The notes below the pieces were generated by a model, which did no database searches, was not told the origin of the DNA, and saw only the letters and a list, made by a program, of their open reading frames with translations. From Symsagittifera roscoffensis (Eukaryota; Xenacoelomorpha; Acoela; Convolutidae), in NCBI RefSeq assembly GCF_963678635.1, contig NC_087062.1, forward strand, positions 6,500,193 to 6,564,192: a DNA stretch of 64,000 nucleotides. The letters are read 5' to 3'. Each line of letters opens with the position of its first letter. Position 1 is the stretch's first letter. Below, in pieces: positions 49,077 to 60,310 of the stretch. Made by a program: the position numbers and the translations under genes.

Positions 49077-49277
49077 GAAAATTTTGTTATAATATGAAGT
49101 TCATTTTTCCCTACCTTACGTCGCAAAAAAGTGCTCATTTATTTGGCAAAGACATTATAGCTGGCTTAGTTGAGCTACATTAGCATTATTATTTGTATCT
49201 AGTTTATTGGTGCCTAGTGTTGATCAAGGTTTTCTTACTTAATCCGCCAAAAAAAATCTAAATTCTGTTGTTTTCAA
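49077..49277 (+). mobile_element. ACACTAGC repeat, copy 3 (partial)
   Basis: acactagcagaaaattttg, ttacgtcgcaaaaaagtgct and tggtgcctagtgttg follow copies 1 and 2, but the tRNA-like core is missing. The ttttcaatttatgaag end resembles gcattttatgaagctg of copy 1, and here the Mutator-like element has inserted. Confidence 0.55.
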
Positions 49278-50039
49278 TTTATGAAGGTGTTCAGACAATT
49301 CGGTCACAGACAATTCCGCCAATTTCAAATTCAGTCAAAATGAGTGAGACAATTCGGCAAAAGACAATTCAGACAGTTTTAAAGTTTTAAAACGTGCGCG
49401 CAAAAAATTTTCACATGCGGCAAAACATCGAAGCTTTCATTAGACGACTTATAATTAATTCCTTTCAAATGCACATAAAAACAAATATAATTAAAAGAAA
49501 CAAAAGTACCTAAACATAATAAAACTTCATGCAATTCATTAGTTTTCCAATTTTTAAATAGTACCTAAGCAAAAATAGAACTCAACAAAAAACTGCACAA
49601 TACTTAAAAATTAACCAATTTACGGCAAAGTGGAACCGAGATTGGGAGTTTTACCGGCGGTCAAAAAGGATATCAGTTAAAGGGTTGACCACCCATATCA
49701 AGTACTGGCCACACAGTTACGCTGATATTCTTATCATGCCTTAGGTGGGGGGAGGGTGCAACCGCCTATTAGGTATTTTGGGTATTTGGTAGAAACTAAT
49801 TAGAAACCTCGTTAAAATATAAACTAATTGCGATTAAAATATTGTCCAACCAGAAACCAGTACCGCGTTCAACGCCTACTTTTTGCAGTTAGATTGTCCA
49901 TTTACACAATTAACAACAATTAACATTGATTAGTCTTCATTAGTAACTAGCTTGAACAACTGACTGATTAGTATCTGAATCATTCTAAATCTTTCACTTT
50001 TAGCAAAAGTTGTCGTAAAATGGAATCGTAAAATCCGTA

Positions 50040-51160
50040 ACATCTGAACGCGGAAAACGTATCTTTGACTTGATGGCTAAAAATACATTGAAAAAACCAA
50101 CTTAAGAACGGTATCATTAAATGGCAATGTACCTTTGGAAATTGCTGAGCAGTGGGTTATTTGGACGAACAGCAAGAATTCACCTTAAAAACCGAGCATG
50201 ATCATTTACCAGTCACCAGTCTTACCTCGAAACCCTCAAAAATTCAAGGTAAGAAATTTGCTAACGAAGTTCGAGAAAAAGCCGCAAACACTGGTAACGC
50301 TCCCCGACAGATTAAAATCATCACTTGAATGAAGTCATCACTTGAATGAGCGTTACCAGTCTTACCTCGAAACCCTCAAAAATTCAAGGTAAGAAATTTG
50401 CTAACGAAGTTCGAGAAAAAGCCGCAAACACTGGTAACGCTCCCCGACAGATTGTCTTCAACGCCCAAATTGACCTGCCTCTTTATGCAGCGCCTACAAT
50501 ACCGAGTTACTCAACATCTCTTCGGAGTATAAACCGAATCAGGCAGCAAGACTTAGAAACAATGCCAAAACCAAAAAACCTTGAGAGCGTCGACGAAACT
50601 CCTGAACCTCTCAAACTCACACACAGCGGTGATACGTTCCTGTATTTTGATTCTGGTAAGTCGGACAATCGAGTTTTAGTTTTTGCAACATTACCAGCGC
50701 TTGATTTGCTTTCTCAGTCGGAAATCTGTCATTGCAATGGAGCGTTTTCAGTGGCACCAGATGTCTTTCACCAAGTTTATACTATTCATGGTGTAATCGA
50801 AAACGCAGTTATACCCTTGGTGTATGCTCTGCTGCCCAACAAGACTCAAGACACATATGAAAAAATTTTTGGCTGCCTAGAGCAATTTGGAAAAAAGTAG
50901 TCATTCGGTTGAATGTCAAAAAAATGATTTGCTTGGCATTCGTTCCCATTGGAGGCATCGATTGGCAGCTTCAATAAAAATTCGCGTCGATAAAGCACCC
51001 CGCCCTCCCCAAGCTGATCACACGTTTCAAAGATGAGCAAAAAAATGCCGAAATAAATGTAGAGAGACTGATGTCCGGCGGTTTTAGTAGAAAACCGAGG
51101 CCCAAGTATTCACTCGCCAATGAGAAACTCGTTCAAAACGCAAAAAAACTACAATCGAGA
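50040..51160 (+). pseudogene. Broken MULE transposase
   Basis: The longest open part (50346-50900, about 184 codons) holds RVLVFATLPALDLLSQSEIC, HCNGAFSVAPDVFHQVYTIH and IPLVYALLPNKTQDTYEKIF, the characteristic start of the MULE transposase domain with its D/N-G-x-F segment (here CNGAFSV, so the usual catalytic Asp is Asn). Upstream, in other frames, TEHDHLPVTS resembles the HNH-type end of a FLYWCH finger. Downstream, after stops, ITRFKDEQKNAEINVERLMS resembles the C-terminal part. About 96 bp (50217-50312 and 50357-50452) are present twice, splitting the N-terminal part. The middle of the catalytic domain is missing. It cannot encode an active enzyme. Confidence 0.85.
50217..50452 (+). repeat. 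Internal 96-bp direct duplication inside the MULE
   Basis: The stretch accagtcttacctcgaaacc to ctccccgacagatt occurs at about 50217-50312 and 50357-50452. The filler between contains aaaatcatcacttgaatgaa and another tcatcacttgaatgag, a string that also occurs at 49023-49044 outside the element, next to it. Confidence 0.9.
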
Positions 51161-51452
51161 CCATATACAGAAGTATTTAAAACTTTGTACCTTCAATGTA
51201 CTTATATCTTAAAATTTTATGCATAGCAAGTTTGTTTTGATCTTTGAAAGTTGTTATTTGATGTTTCACATTTCTTTGTTAAAGTGTTGAAAGCCTTCGG
51301 ACTCTAATCAAATTAGAAAAGTTTTAAATTTTCCTTTTATCTAGTCTCTTTAATCTAAATAGGCCGAATTGTCTTTGGCTGAATTGTCTGAAATTTTTTG
51401 GCTGAATTGTCTGTATTTTAAATCGGCTGAATTGTCTCTGCGCCTTTATGAA

Positions 51453-54290
51453 TACAGTGAACAAAACACTGATCGCGCTGATTCGTTGATTAATACAAAT
51501 GCCATCATTTTAATTATTAGACAATTTCTAACAAGTCCAAATTATGAGCAGATGTTTAGTATTTTTGTACTGCAGCTATTTTCTGTGTTTTTTTTCTGGT
51601 CTGGGTAAAACTGCAGATTATTTTATCACAAACTTGAATAGTTTTCAAAATAATTAGTATTTTAGCTCATTCGGTTTAATTATAATATTTAAAAAAACTG
51701 AACTTTGATGATTGGCTAATTCTAATCCATCAAATTGAAGCACAATAGTTTCATTTTAAAAAAACCTAATCATTCAAGGTACAAAACCACTTGTACCTAA
51801 TATAAACACAGCGGAGCAATCAGTCGCTACCTGCCAAGGGTGCATGAATTTAGTGCTTTTGTAGTGCTTTTGTCGCCATGGTCATTACAATTCACTGGCA
51901 AAAATTTGCCAAATCAGGTATCGATTTTTGCGGCTTTTATATCCCAATAAACTTAAATCAGTTTAAAGGAAATCTACTTTTGAAAGCTAGCCAGAATTAC
52001 TGCTGTTTGATCTATATGCAGTTTTATACAACCTCGTTATGTAATAAGCCTGAATGATTTTGAATTGAAAGTTGGATAAGTTGAAGCTTCTACAGTGGGT
52101 GATTTATGGGAGATGGCACGTCTTGTCCAATGGTTTGAGTAAGAAGCAGACTTGAATCAATATCGAAAATTTGATCTAATCTCACCGACCTTGTGTGTGT
52201 TTTGGAGAAACCAATTGTAATTTTGAACCAAACCAAAATAGTATAATAAAGAATTAACGTTTTTTGGGCTTAAACATATTGAAATATTTTTCACGTTTTT
52301 CTTCAAATTTGTCCGAAAAGCGCAATTTCAAAATTAATTTTCTTGAAGCTGTCGAATCATTGAAGCAATCACGACTAAAAAAAACTTCAACTTGACGTAC
52401 CACGTGATTTATGTTGGTGGAGGCTTCTTGTGTTCCCTAATTTTCCTTGGAAACGAGAAGAGAAAATTTTTAAACACTTAACCGAAAGCAAAACTTCTTC
52501 CCAATTTGTGTTTCCTTTCCACCAAAACTGGTAACTAGTGCCCTCATGACGGTTAATGATGGTTGCTTTGAAATAAAAATTACCAGCTGCAATTTGAAAC
52601 TTTTGAAACTCGATTTTTATTCGTCCGTTTTTTGAAATTTTTGCTCCGATTTTGAAGGAAAAAATTAGAAAATGATCATGGATGACAATTTTGGATGACA
52701 AAACGACCCTAAGTGTGTTGATCGGACTTGAAGCTTGAATACATCCGACGCAAGTTTTGAGCAAACTGTGGTTAAAAAATATCACCGCGCTTCAAGTTGC
52801 ATCAAAGCTTGTATCTTTTTATCGGCGCTAAAACTATTGAGCAGAAACTATGAAAAACTAAAATTAGTGCCTTTTACTCATTTTTTGTTAGTCTGACTGA
52901 CAGGAAACAGGAATTGGTGCAGAAAAAAACGTGCAGAAAGATCCGTTTTTGGCAGGTTTGTGAAAAAGTGACTTAATAATAAGTTTATCAAGTGTCGTCA
53001 AAAAAATCGAGAAGGTTATACGCGAATGTTTCCCAAAAAAAAATGATGCTTATTATAACAACAAAAGGATTGACGTTAATTCAAATGAGCTCAATTTTTA
53101 GACATAGAATTTTGTCAAAAAATCTCGGTTACGCTTTTTCTGAATAAAACGCAGTTGTAATGCAAAAACAACAAGTTGAGTATTCTAAAATCACTGTTTG
53201 AGCCCCATAGGTTGAGCCCCATAGTCTGATGAAAATGGAAATTTATAATTTGAGCTGAAAGTGGAAAAAATCAATTTATAGATTAGCGAAAACATATATA
53301 ATTTTGTATTAGTATTTAGCAGGCTTCCTTGATTAAATTTTGCTCAATACAGGTTTATAAATTGTACAACTTATAAGCTTATCATATCAGGTCTGAAAAT
53401 CTCTGGACTAAATAAATATTTTTTTTTTGTTTTGATTGGAGTTTAACAAACTAGGTTGCGGTGCAGCATCGAAACAATTATATACTTTTTTTTTCATATG
53501 ACGAAATTAGTTTTAGTATATTGTTTGGATATGGGTTGATCTTATCCCCACAGATGAATTTTGTCTTTTTTTCGGTCTAAAACTTGACATAACCCATACT
53601 AATTTTGCTAACTTAAATAACCCATGCTAAAAAAAACTAGCTGATAGCGTTGGTTACCCTAAGTGGTTTGCTTCCAAAACTTTTAAAATTTTTATAAAGT
53701 GATGCCGTTAGGTGAGAAATCACGTGTAAGCAATTTTTGCTTGAAATCAAATTCTTAAGCGTGTTTTTTCTACTTTGGCTGTTCTGGCATCTCATATCAG
53801 AAACAGTTATTCTGGCAAAAACTAACAGATGAAGAAAACTTTAATGCCTCATTTAAAAATCATATAATTGAAAAAGACTGTCAATTACTGAAACCCCAAT
53901 TAGTTAAAATTGAACTTTCAGCTACCCGTAAAATTATACAAAAAAAAATCAATCAAACATCAATGACCGGTAGCAGTGACTTGTGTTTTTAGTTGAATTT
54001 TTTCGTCCAGAATTTTGATTAAAATAACGGGAAACTTGTGATCGGTGTGCTTTTTTATGATAACTTTGATTATTTAGCCAGCAGTTTGTAAACACTATAC
54101 AAAAGCTATCAATGAATTAGCTTTAAATTTCAGGTCAATTTGGCTGTTTTGTGATAAATCTGATCTAATAAAGCGTAAGTAGTTTTAGACTCCGGCCTAA
54201 AATTCAGTCCAAAATGGTTTGAGTCAACTTTTTGACCTCATTCAACAAAAAAAAATTTCTTCCCATTTCCCACCATAGAGCAATAATTAT
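51453..54290. other. No recognised gene or repeat
   Basis: AT-rich sequence. A 132-codon minus-strand frame at 52387-52785 has no ATG start and no recognisable motif. I see nothing that I can support. Confidence 0.4.
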
Positions 54291-54811
54291 TGTTCCGACT
54301 TTCGATACGAAAGTAACGGAATATTTGTGCTCGGGGTGGGTTTTTTTTTCTTCAGACAAATTTCGACTTTTTAACTAGCCATTTTCGACGGAATTTTTTA
54401 TATCATTGTTGTCCTAAGCTTAAATTTGAAAAAATATTTCACCTGTGATCATTTTTCGTAAAGTTATGAGGGTTTAAAGATTGCCATTTTGGCCATTTTG
54501 ACCAATTTGGGACAATTAACGCGCGATTTAACTCGCGCTATTAACGCGTAAGCGGAGATTTAATCCGTCTTATAAATCGTTCCAAATTGGTTGAACGAAG
54601 CTTATTTGCCATAATTGATTTGTTACAAGGAACGAAATCTATCTTTTTGTACTTTATATGGCGTGTGGGGGGATGATTTTCATAAAAAATTTCAAATTTT
54701 TGAGAAAAAAAATTTCATTTTATTTTATTACATTTTAATGTACTGCTGCTCAATAAACCCTAAAAGGCAGTCGGAACATTCAGGGCTTTGCCCTGATACG
54801 AGCAGTCTTGT
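54291..54811 (+). mobile_element. Hairpin-ended element, plus copy
   Basis: Complete at 521 bp: TGTTCCGACTTTCGATACGA at the start, cagggctttgccctgatacg and agcagtcttgt at the end. One base weakens the 3' loop stem. Confidence 0.9.
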
Positions 54812-54954
54812 TCAATTTAAATTTTGTTCAATGTTGTTAATGGAATATTTAAATTTGGTCAAGTTAGTTTACATAGCATACGGTCTATGCAGCCAATCAA
54901 AACAGAAAGCTGTTAGGCTCTTTCACTGGCCATGAATGGGTTATTGTTCCGACT

Positions 54955-55423
54955 TTCGAGACGAAAGTAACGGAATATTTGTGCTCAGGGTGGGTTTTTT
55001 TTCTTCAGACAAATTTCGACTTTTTAACTAGCCATTTTTCACAGAAATTTTTTATATCATTCAAAAGGTATTGTTGTCCTGAGCTTAAATTTGAAAAGAT
55101 ATTTCACCTGTGATTATTTTTCGTAAAGTTATGATGGTTTAAAGGTTCAGATTTTGGCCATTTTGACCAATTTGAGGCAATTAACGCGCGATTTAATTCG
55201 AGCTATTAACGCGTAAGCGGAGATTTAATCCGTCTTAGAAATTGTTCCAAATTGGTTGAACGAAGCTTATTTGCCATAATTGATTTGTTACAAGGAACGA
55301 AATCTATCCTTTTGCACTTTATATGGCGTGTGGGGGGATGATTTTCATTGAAAAAATTTCAAATTTTAGAAAAAAGCGTTCATTTTATTTTATTTCATTT
55401 AAATAAAATACGAGCAGTCTTGT
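54955..55423 (+). mobile_element. Hairpin-ended element, plus copy lacking the 3' hairpin
   Basis: It starts TGTTCCGACTTTCGAGACGA and follows the family, but the segment with the AGTCGGAAC motif and 3' loop is deleted: aaataaaata joins directly to cgagcagtcttgt. It lies 143 bp downstream of the previous copy in the same orientation. Confidence 0.85.
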
Positions 55424-58400
55424 TTAGTTTCCGGGCCGATGTTGTGTTTTTGTGATTACACTGCAGCGACCGATTTATGGCGTTTTCGGATTTAACAGAC
55501 ATAGGAGACGTCTACGCTGCCAGCGTATTCCGTGTAAATTTATTGGCAACCGGTGCAAGGAAACGTTGATCGCGACTAGCACTACTGCATACGATGTTTT
55601 TTTATCAGAATGAAATGGTTATTAGAGTTATTTGCAATGTTTCGACCGTGCTCGACCGTTTTCGATGTATGTTTCGAATGTGCTCGGGGTATGCTTCGAA
55701 TTTGTGCTCAGACCAAACCCCTGTCTCGGCAATTATTTTCAGTCGAGCACTGACATGTGCTCAACTTTTGAAGTCAAAAATTGAAGTGACCATCTCGACC
55801 CGGGGAAAAAATTCCAGCTAATTGATCGACTTTCGCATTTGTTGCATATTTTTCTGCTACAATTTTACACTTTCAAATTAAAAAATTTGTGATTGCCGTT
55901 TAATGGTTTTTGCTATACAAATTAGGGATTCGTATTGTATTCCTCAAAAAAATCTCAACTTTTGAACTTTTTTTTCTTACTTTTTGAAATTGCAAGCCAT
56001 TGCGACCAAAATTTGATATTTTAGACCTACGCGGTGAATTTGGGAATATAATTTTTTTAGGTGTGGAACGAATGCCGAAGACACCTTCATGATGTAGCTT
56101 GCCGGGGATTCTGGGCACTATTACCAAAAGTGTTTATTGATTTTTAATTTACGAACTCGAATGCCACAAATAACAGAAACGGATAGTTAGATTCTTTGTT
56201 GAAAACACATGAAAATTGAAAAAAAAAGTTCGGTATAGCGATTGTGCCTTTGAAGTCGAGCACGCATTTATCACCCTCTTACTAACGGTTCCACAACTAA
56301 CGGTTCCATAGGTGAAGGAACTGAAAAATTTTATTAGGTTCTTCAGCAGAAATTAAACGGAAAACTCGACACTAGTTACACTATTCCGATTAAATTCATA
56401 AGGAACTAGTTATCATTAATTCTGGTCACAGATAGCTCATAAGTCTTCATGGTCACACAAAGCGACAGCAGTTCGAAGCTATAACACACAACAAAATTAA
56501 CGGTATAACCGAAACCGATATTATTTTCACCAGTTAGAACCATCATCTTTAACACCTTTTCAACAATTGCTACTTACTCTCTTGAAAGTGTTAGGGCTTC
56601 ACTTATTTGCAATCATTCGACGATTTTGAGCAGCTGTTTCAACTACAACCAACTGATTCACCAGAATTTGCAAAATTTTCAAAAATTCTTGAGTTTTCAA
56701 ATTTTCAGCCAAATTTTTCCACGTTGTTTATGTTTCAGTTTATGTTTCAGTTTATAATTTCAGTTTATGTTCGCGGCAATAAATTTAATGAAACACAACT
56801 CCATCAACTTGAAGATGAACAAAAACTTCATCAATGCAAAATATTTTTAGATCGAGTTTGTGACTTGACTATAAACACATGTCGGATTATGACGTTTTTT
56901 TTTGCCAAGGAATTAACATCGGCGCGATATCAGAAATCTGAAAAGACGTCGCGCGACTCAGCCCGGGTCTTTATAACCCAAATTAGTTTTAATTGAGCTG
57001 CAGCCTATTCTTGCTTTACAAAAAGAAAATTGAATGTTCCGCGGTGTCACGTATTATTAGGTCAATTTTGAAACAAAGCGTAGCAATCAAGTTTATTTTA
57101 AGATTTTCTCATTGATTTATCGTACTGTATGTGCCGTACCCAAGTGAAAGTAAATCGAACCTAAACACCGATTTCCAGAGGGGATTTTCCCTCTTTTCAA
57201 AGCCAGTAGTTCGCATTTTCTGGCTATTCTTTTATCTTGGTCAAAAATCGTGCCAATTATTTACCACTGCGGGAAAATTTATTTACCTCTAATTCCGATA
57301 AAACCCTGAAATTTGAAGCCGAATTGTTATGATAGCTATATTTTCTTTTAGGGTGTATTATAATTATATCCAAGAATTCCCTGAGAATTCCATAATTTGT
57401 TTGTTTAGGCGAAAAATATATCTGATTCGTTCAAAGAAGGTCTAATTTGAAAGCATACGGGACCATTTGAAATGAATCACTCGACTTTGCTTTGTTATCA
57501 TAACTTGCGTGATCAAATAATTAATGAAGTGTGACAAATTAAATATTACGTCATCAGATCAAAACTGAAATCATTTGAAGTAAACCCTTCAAGGAATTTT
57601 TTTGACCCAGTAAAAAAATCCGCCTTGGGATATTAGTTTGTAAATACCAAACCATGCTGTTGTCTTTTTTGTGCTTTTTCTTTTTTTCTGAAGAAGAAGA
57701 CAATTTTCTGTGATTGAAAATTGGTTAATTACTGCCATGCGGTAACTCAAGCATTGAGCAATCACGTGCATAACTGTCAAAATTAAGTGGTGCTTCCCGT
57801 TTGCCTCAAAAGAGACCTTTTCAGACAGGTAAAAAAAGAGGAGTTAAACTCCGTGCCAATAATGAAAAAAGACTCTTCATTTCTAATGAGACTTTACAAA
57901 ACTGTGCCGGGAGCTGCCAAGTAGTTCCAGATAAGCCAGAGCGAACTGTTTAACTATTTTTCTTCTAGCCGGGGTTGCGCATCATTTTGGAATCGGCTAT
58001 AGAAAAGACAGCCAGCGGCCAATAAATTTGTAACAAGAGAACGTGGCGCCTTGACCTAGCTAAAATTGGGTCTTTAATTTATTATTGATGAGCGTTTGTT
58101 TCCTTCAAGCCTTTACAATAACTCTAATTTCAGAATTTCAGTCACAAGCGAGTGGACAATTTTTATTGGATTGAACAAGTAAAATTTGCGAAACTCCAAA
58201 ATTTTAATTTTTATTACGGGGCCAATTTAGTTCAGTTCTTATAGCCACAAATATAAATATTTATAATGGTCTCTAGATTATGGCATTTCTTGAAGGTTAG
58301 CATGGTCACAACTAATTAGGTCCTTAAACAATCATTTTCTTCTTCACTGCCAGACAAAAATATAATTTCTGCTAAGAATAGCTACTCAGTTTTGAACCAA

Positions 58401-59869
58401 TGACGTAATAAAATGAAGAACATCATTTAGACCAGACTATCATTTAGTAATGAGCTGCATGAAAAATAGCAATTTGAGTGGAGTGCCGCTTTAAGTACGA
58501 TTGTACTTGGAATTTAATGCTCCTAAAATTCCGTGTTCAGATAAATTGCCCTGCACAAAATCGGGTTACTCGGTGCTGAAAAGGGCTTAAATTTGACGTA
58601 TAGAAACTCCCATTATGATTGAACGCTTTCGTTCATTGAGCTCCAAGTTTTATTTTTTTTTTTTGACAATTTACTAAGAAATTTACTAGTTTTTGAGTCA
58701 TTTTGATTTTACGAAACATAAAAAAGCCCTAATTTGTCAAACTTTTTGTTACCGAATCGAATGCTTCATGTGGCAGGTAAGTTTATTAGATTAAACTACT
58801 AGATGAAATTTCATGTGAGTGCAATGTTGGTCTTTTACATTTTACACGCATTTTTTTGCGCAGTGATTTTTATGGTAGAAAATTGAAGCGAATGCTAACA
58901 TTGTAAGATGGCTCAAGAATTTTAATGAGTTCGATGCAAAAATTAAATCTGAACCTGCAAAAAAGCGGGGCTGCAAAAAAAAACTGGTTTCGAGCGGGTC
59001 TAATTTTTAAACCCATTTGCATAATAGAGAATAAAAGCAATCAATCATTAATTTAATTTTTACTGTTAAGTAAAAGTTCAGAGCCAGCACTTCGCATTCT
59101 TGAAGTTTTATTTTTGGGTTGAATCTCAATCACTTTAGCCCAAATTAACGATTAGTATTCAGTTTTTATATCATCGTCAACAGTAATGACAGCGAACATT
59201 TAAATTGCCAGACGTTAAGTTCCTCTTTAAAGTTACCACAAAAGGTTAAAGTTAACTTTTCAATAATTTATGGCCAGCACTTAAAACGTTTAAACATACC
59301 ACTCTCTCACAAACCTTTGTCTGAAACGTGAACAGACTTTATAAATACACCTAACTTTCAAAGACTAATGTTAAACTGTTACTTTAAACTGTTAGTATGC
59401 GTTAATTGAAGCCTATGTTAGGCTCACCAATCACAGAAGATTAGAATTTTATGACATTTTCTGACTTTCCTAAAATTTTGACAGATAGCGGAGCCGCAAC
59501 CAGCAGGAGCTGCCGGAAAAGATAACTCAAATCAAAATTAATCCCAGTTTTCTGCCTTCCAGTTGTTGGTTAAATTATTTTGCTGTTATATTTGCCGGAA
59601 AAACAAGTTGTTTTGACATTTTAGTCAAAATAGTACACATTTACTGTACTGCAAGTGCAAAGGGCGTCAAATTTTTATTGTATTTCACAGGTAAGAAATT
59701 TAAATCAAATGATTTTTGGTAACTTTGACCAGTCTCGCGCCGAGGCTCGTTCGCTAATCGTAAGTCGACGAGACCAAAATCTATTTTAACAGCTTTTTAT
59801 CGGCAAAATTAAACACATTCAAACATTTGCAACCGAGAAAGAGCAGTCGCCTCTGCTATGTTAATTATA
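55424..59869. other. No recognised gene; one short triplication
   Basis: No coding exon with supporting splice sites or family likeness. At 56728-56772 the string tttatgtttcag occurs three times in direct repeat, the last copy slightly altered. The 129-codon frame around it (56607-56996) is not recognised. Confidence 0.4.
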
Positions 59870-60125
59870 CAGTGCTGATTTAAATTATCCGGACAAATCG
59901 AACAAAACTTGAATTTTCAAGCGCATTTTTCTCAAATTGGGCTAAAATTACACAAAAAATGAAGAGAACAAAAGTTGCTTAGAATTTCACCAGAATTAAT
60001 ATGGTGCCATTTTTTTCTCCGAAATTCTCAACAAAAATTTTACCCCAAAAATGGGTTATTTTGGCTTTTTTCAATTAATCAAGAATTACGCGGAAACTAC
60101 TTTGAATTATCATGGTCAAAAGATT
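59870..60125 (+). mobile_element. Tc1/mariner-like fold-back element, left half
   Basis: Starts CAGTGCTGATTTAAATTATC after TA, then continues gcttagaatttcaccagaat, ccgaaattctcaacaaaaat and ttaatcaagaattacgc like 22765-23100, without the SINE insert. No right end found. Confidence 0.75.
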
Positions 60126-60250
60126 CAAAAACTTTTTTTTTCAGCTCATGGCATCAACATCTATCAGGTGGTATCAATAATTGCCGTTGAAAACTGCTAC
60201 TTCAGTTTGAAAGTCGAAAGTGGTCTGAAGAAAAAATCACCCGAAAATAA

Positions 60251-60310
60251 ACAAGACTGCTCGTATATCAGGGCTAAGCCCTGAATGTTCAGACGGTCCC
60301 TTAATTTATA
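60251..60310 (-). mobile_element. Hairpin-ended element, 3'-end fragment
   Basis: acaagactgctcgtatatca, gggctaagccctgaatgttc is the family's hairpin end read in reverse; only about 60 bp are present. Confidence 0.75.

Larger units (their letters stand above)
49286..51444 (+). mobile_element. Mutator-like element (MULE) with TIRs and target duplication
   Basis: The 2.16-kb element is flanked by TTTATGAA on both sides (49278-49285 and 51445-51452; the next base differs). The ends are GGTGTTCAGACAATTCGG and, inverted, GGCGCAGAGACAATTCAGCC. Both termini contain several GACAATTCGGC-type motifs (left 49293-49380, right 51362-51440). It encloses remnants of a FLYWCH/MULE transposase (50140-51150). 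An 8-9-bp duplication and a MULE domain agree with the Mutator superfamily. Confidence 0.88.

Noticed and set aside
50346-50900. Functional host gene with a MULE-type domain (domesticated transposase)
   Set aside because: The frame is interrupted up- and downstream, part is duplicated, the rest of the catalytic domain is absent, and the TIRs and target duplication are still present. It is a dead transposon copy.
52387-52785. 132-codon minus-strand frame
   Set aside because: It lacks an ATG start, has no recognisable motif or flanking splice-site pair, and lies in AT-rich sequence.
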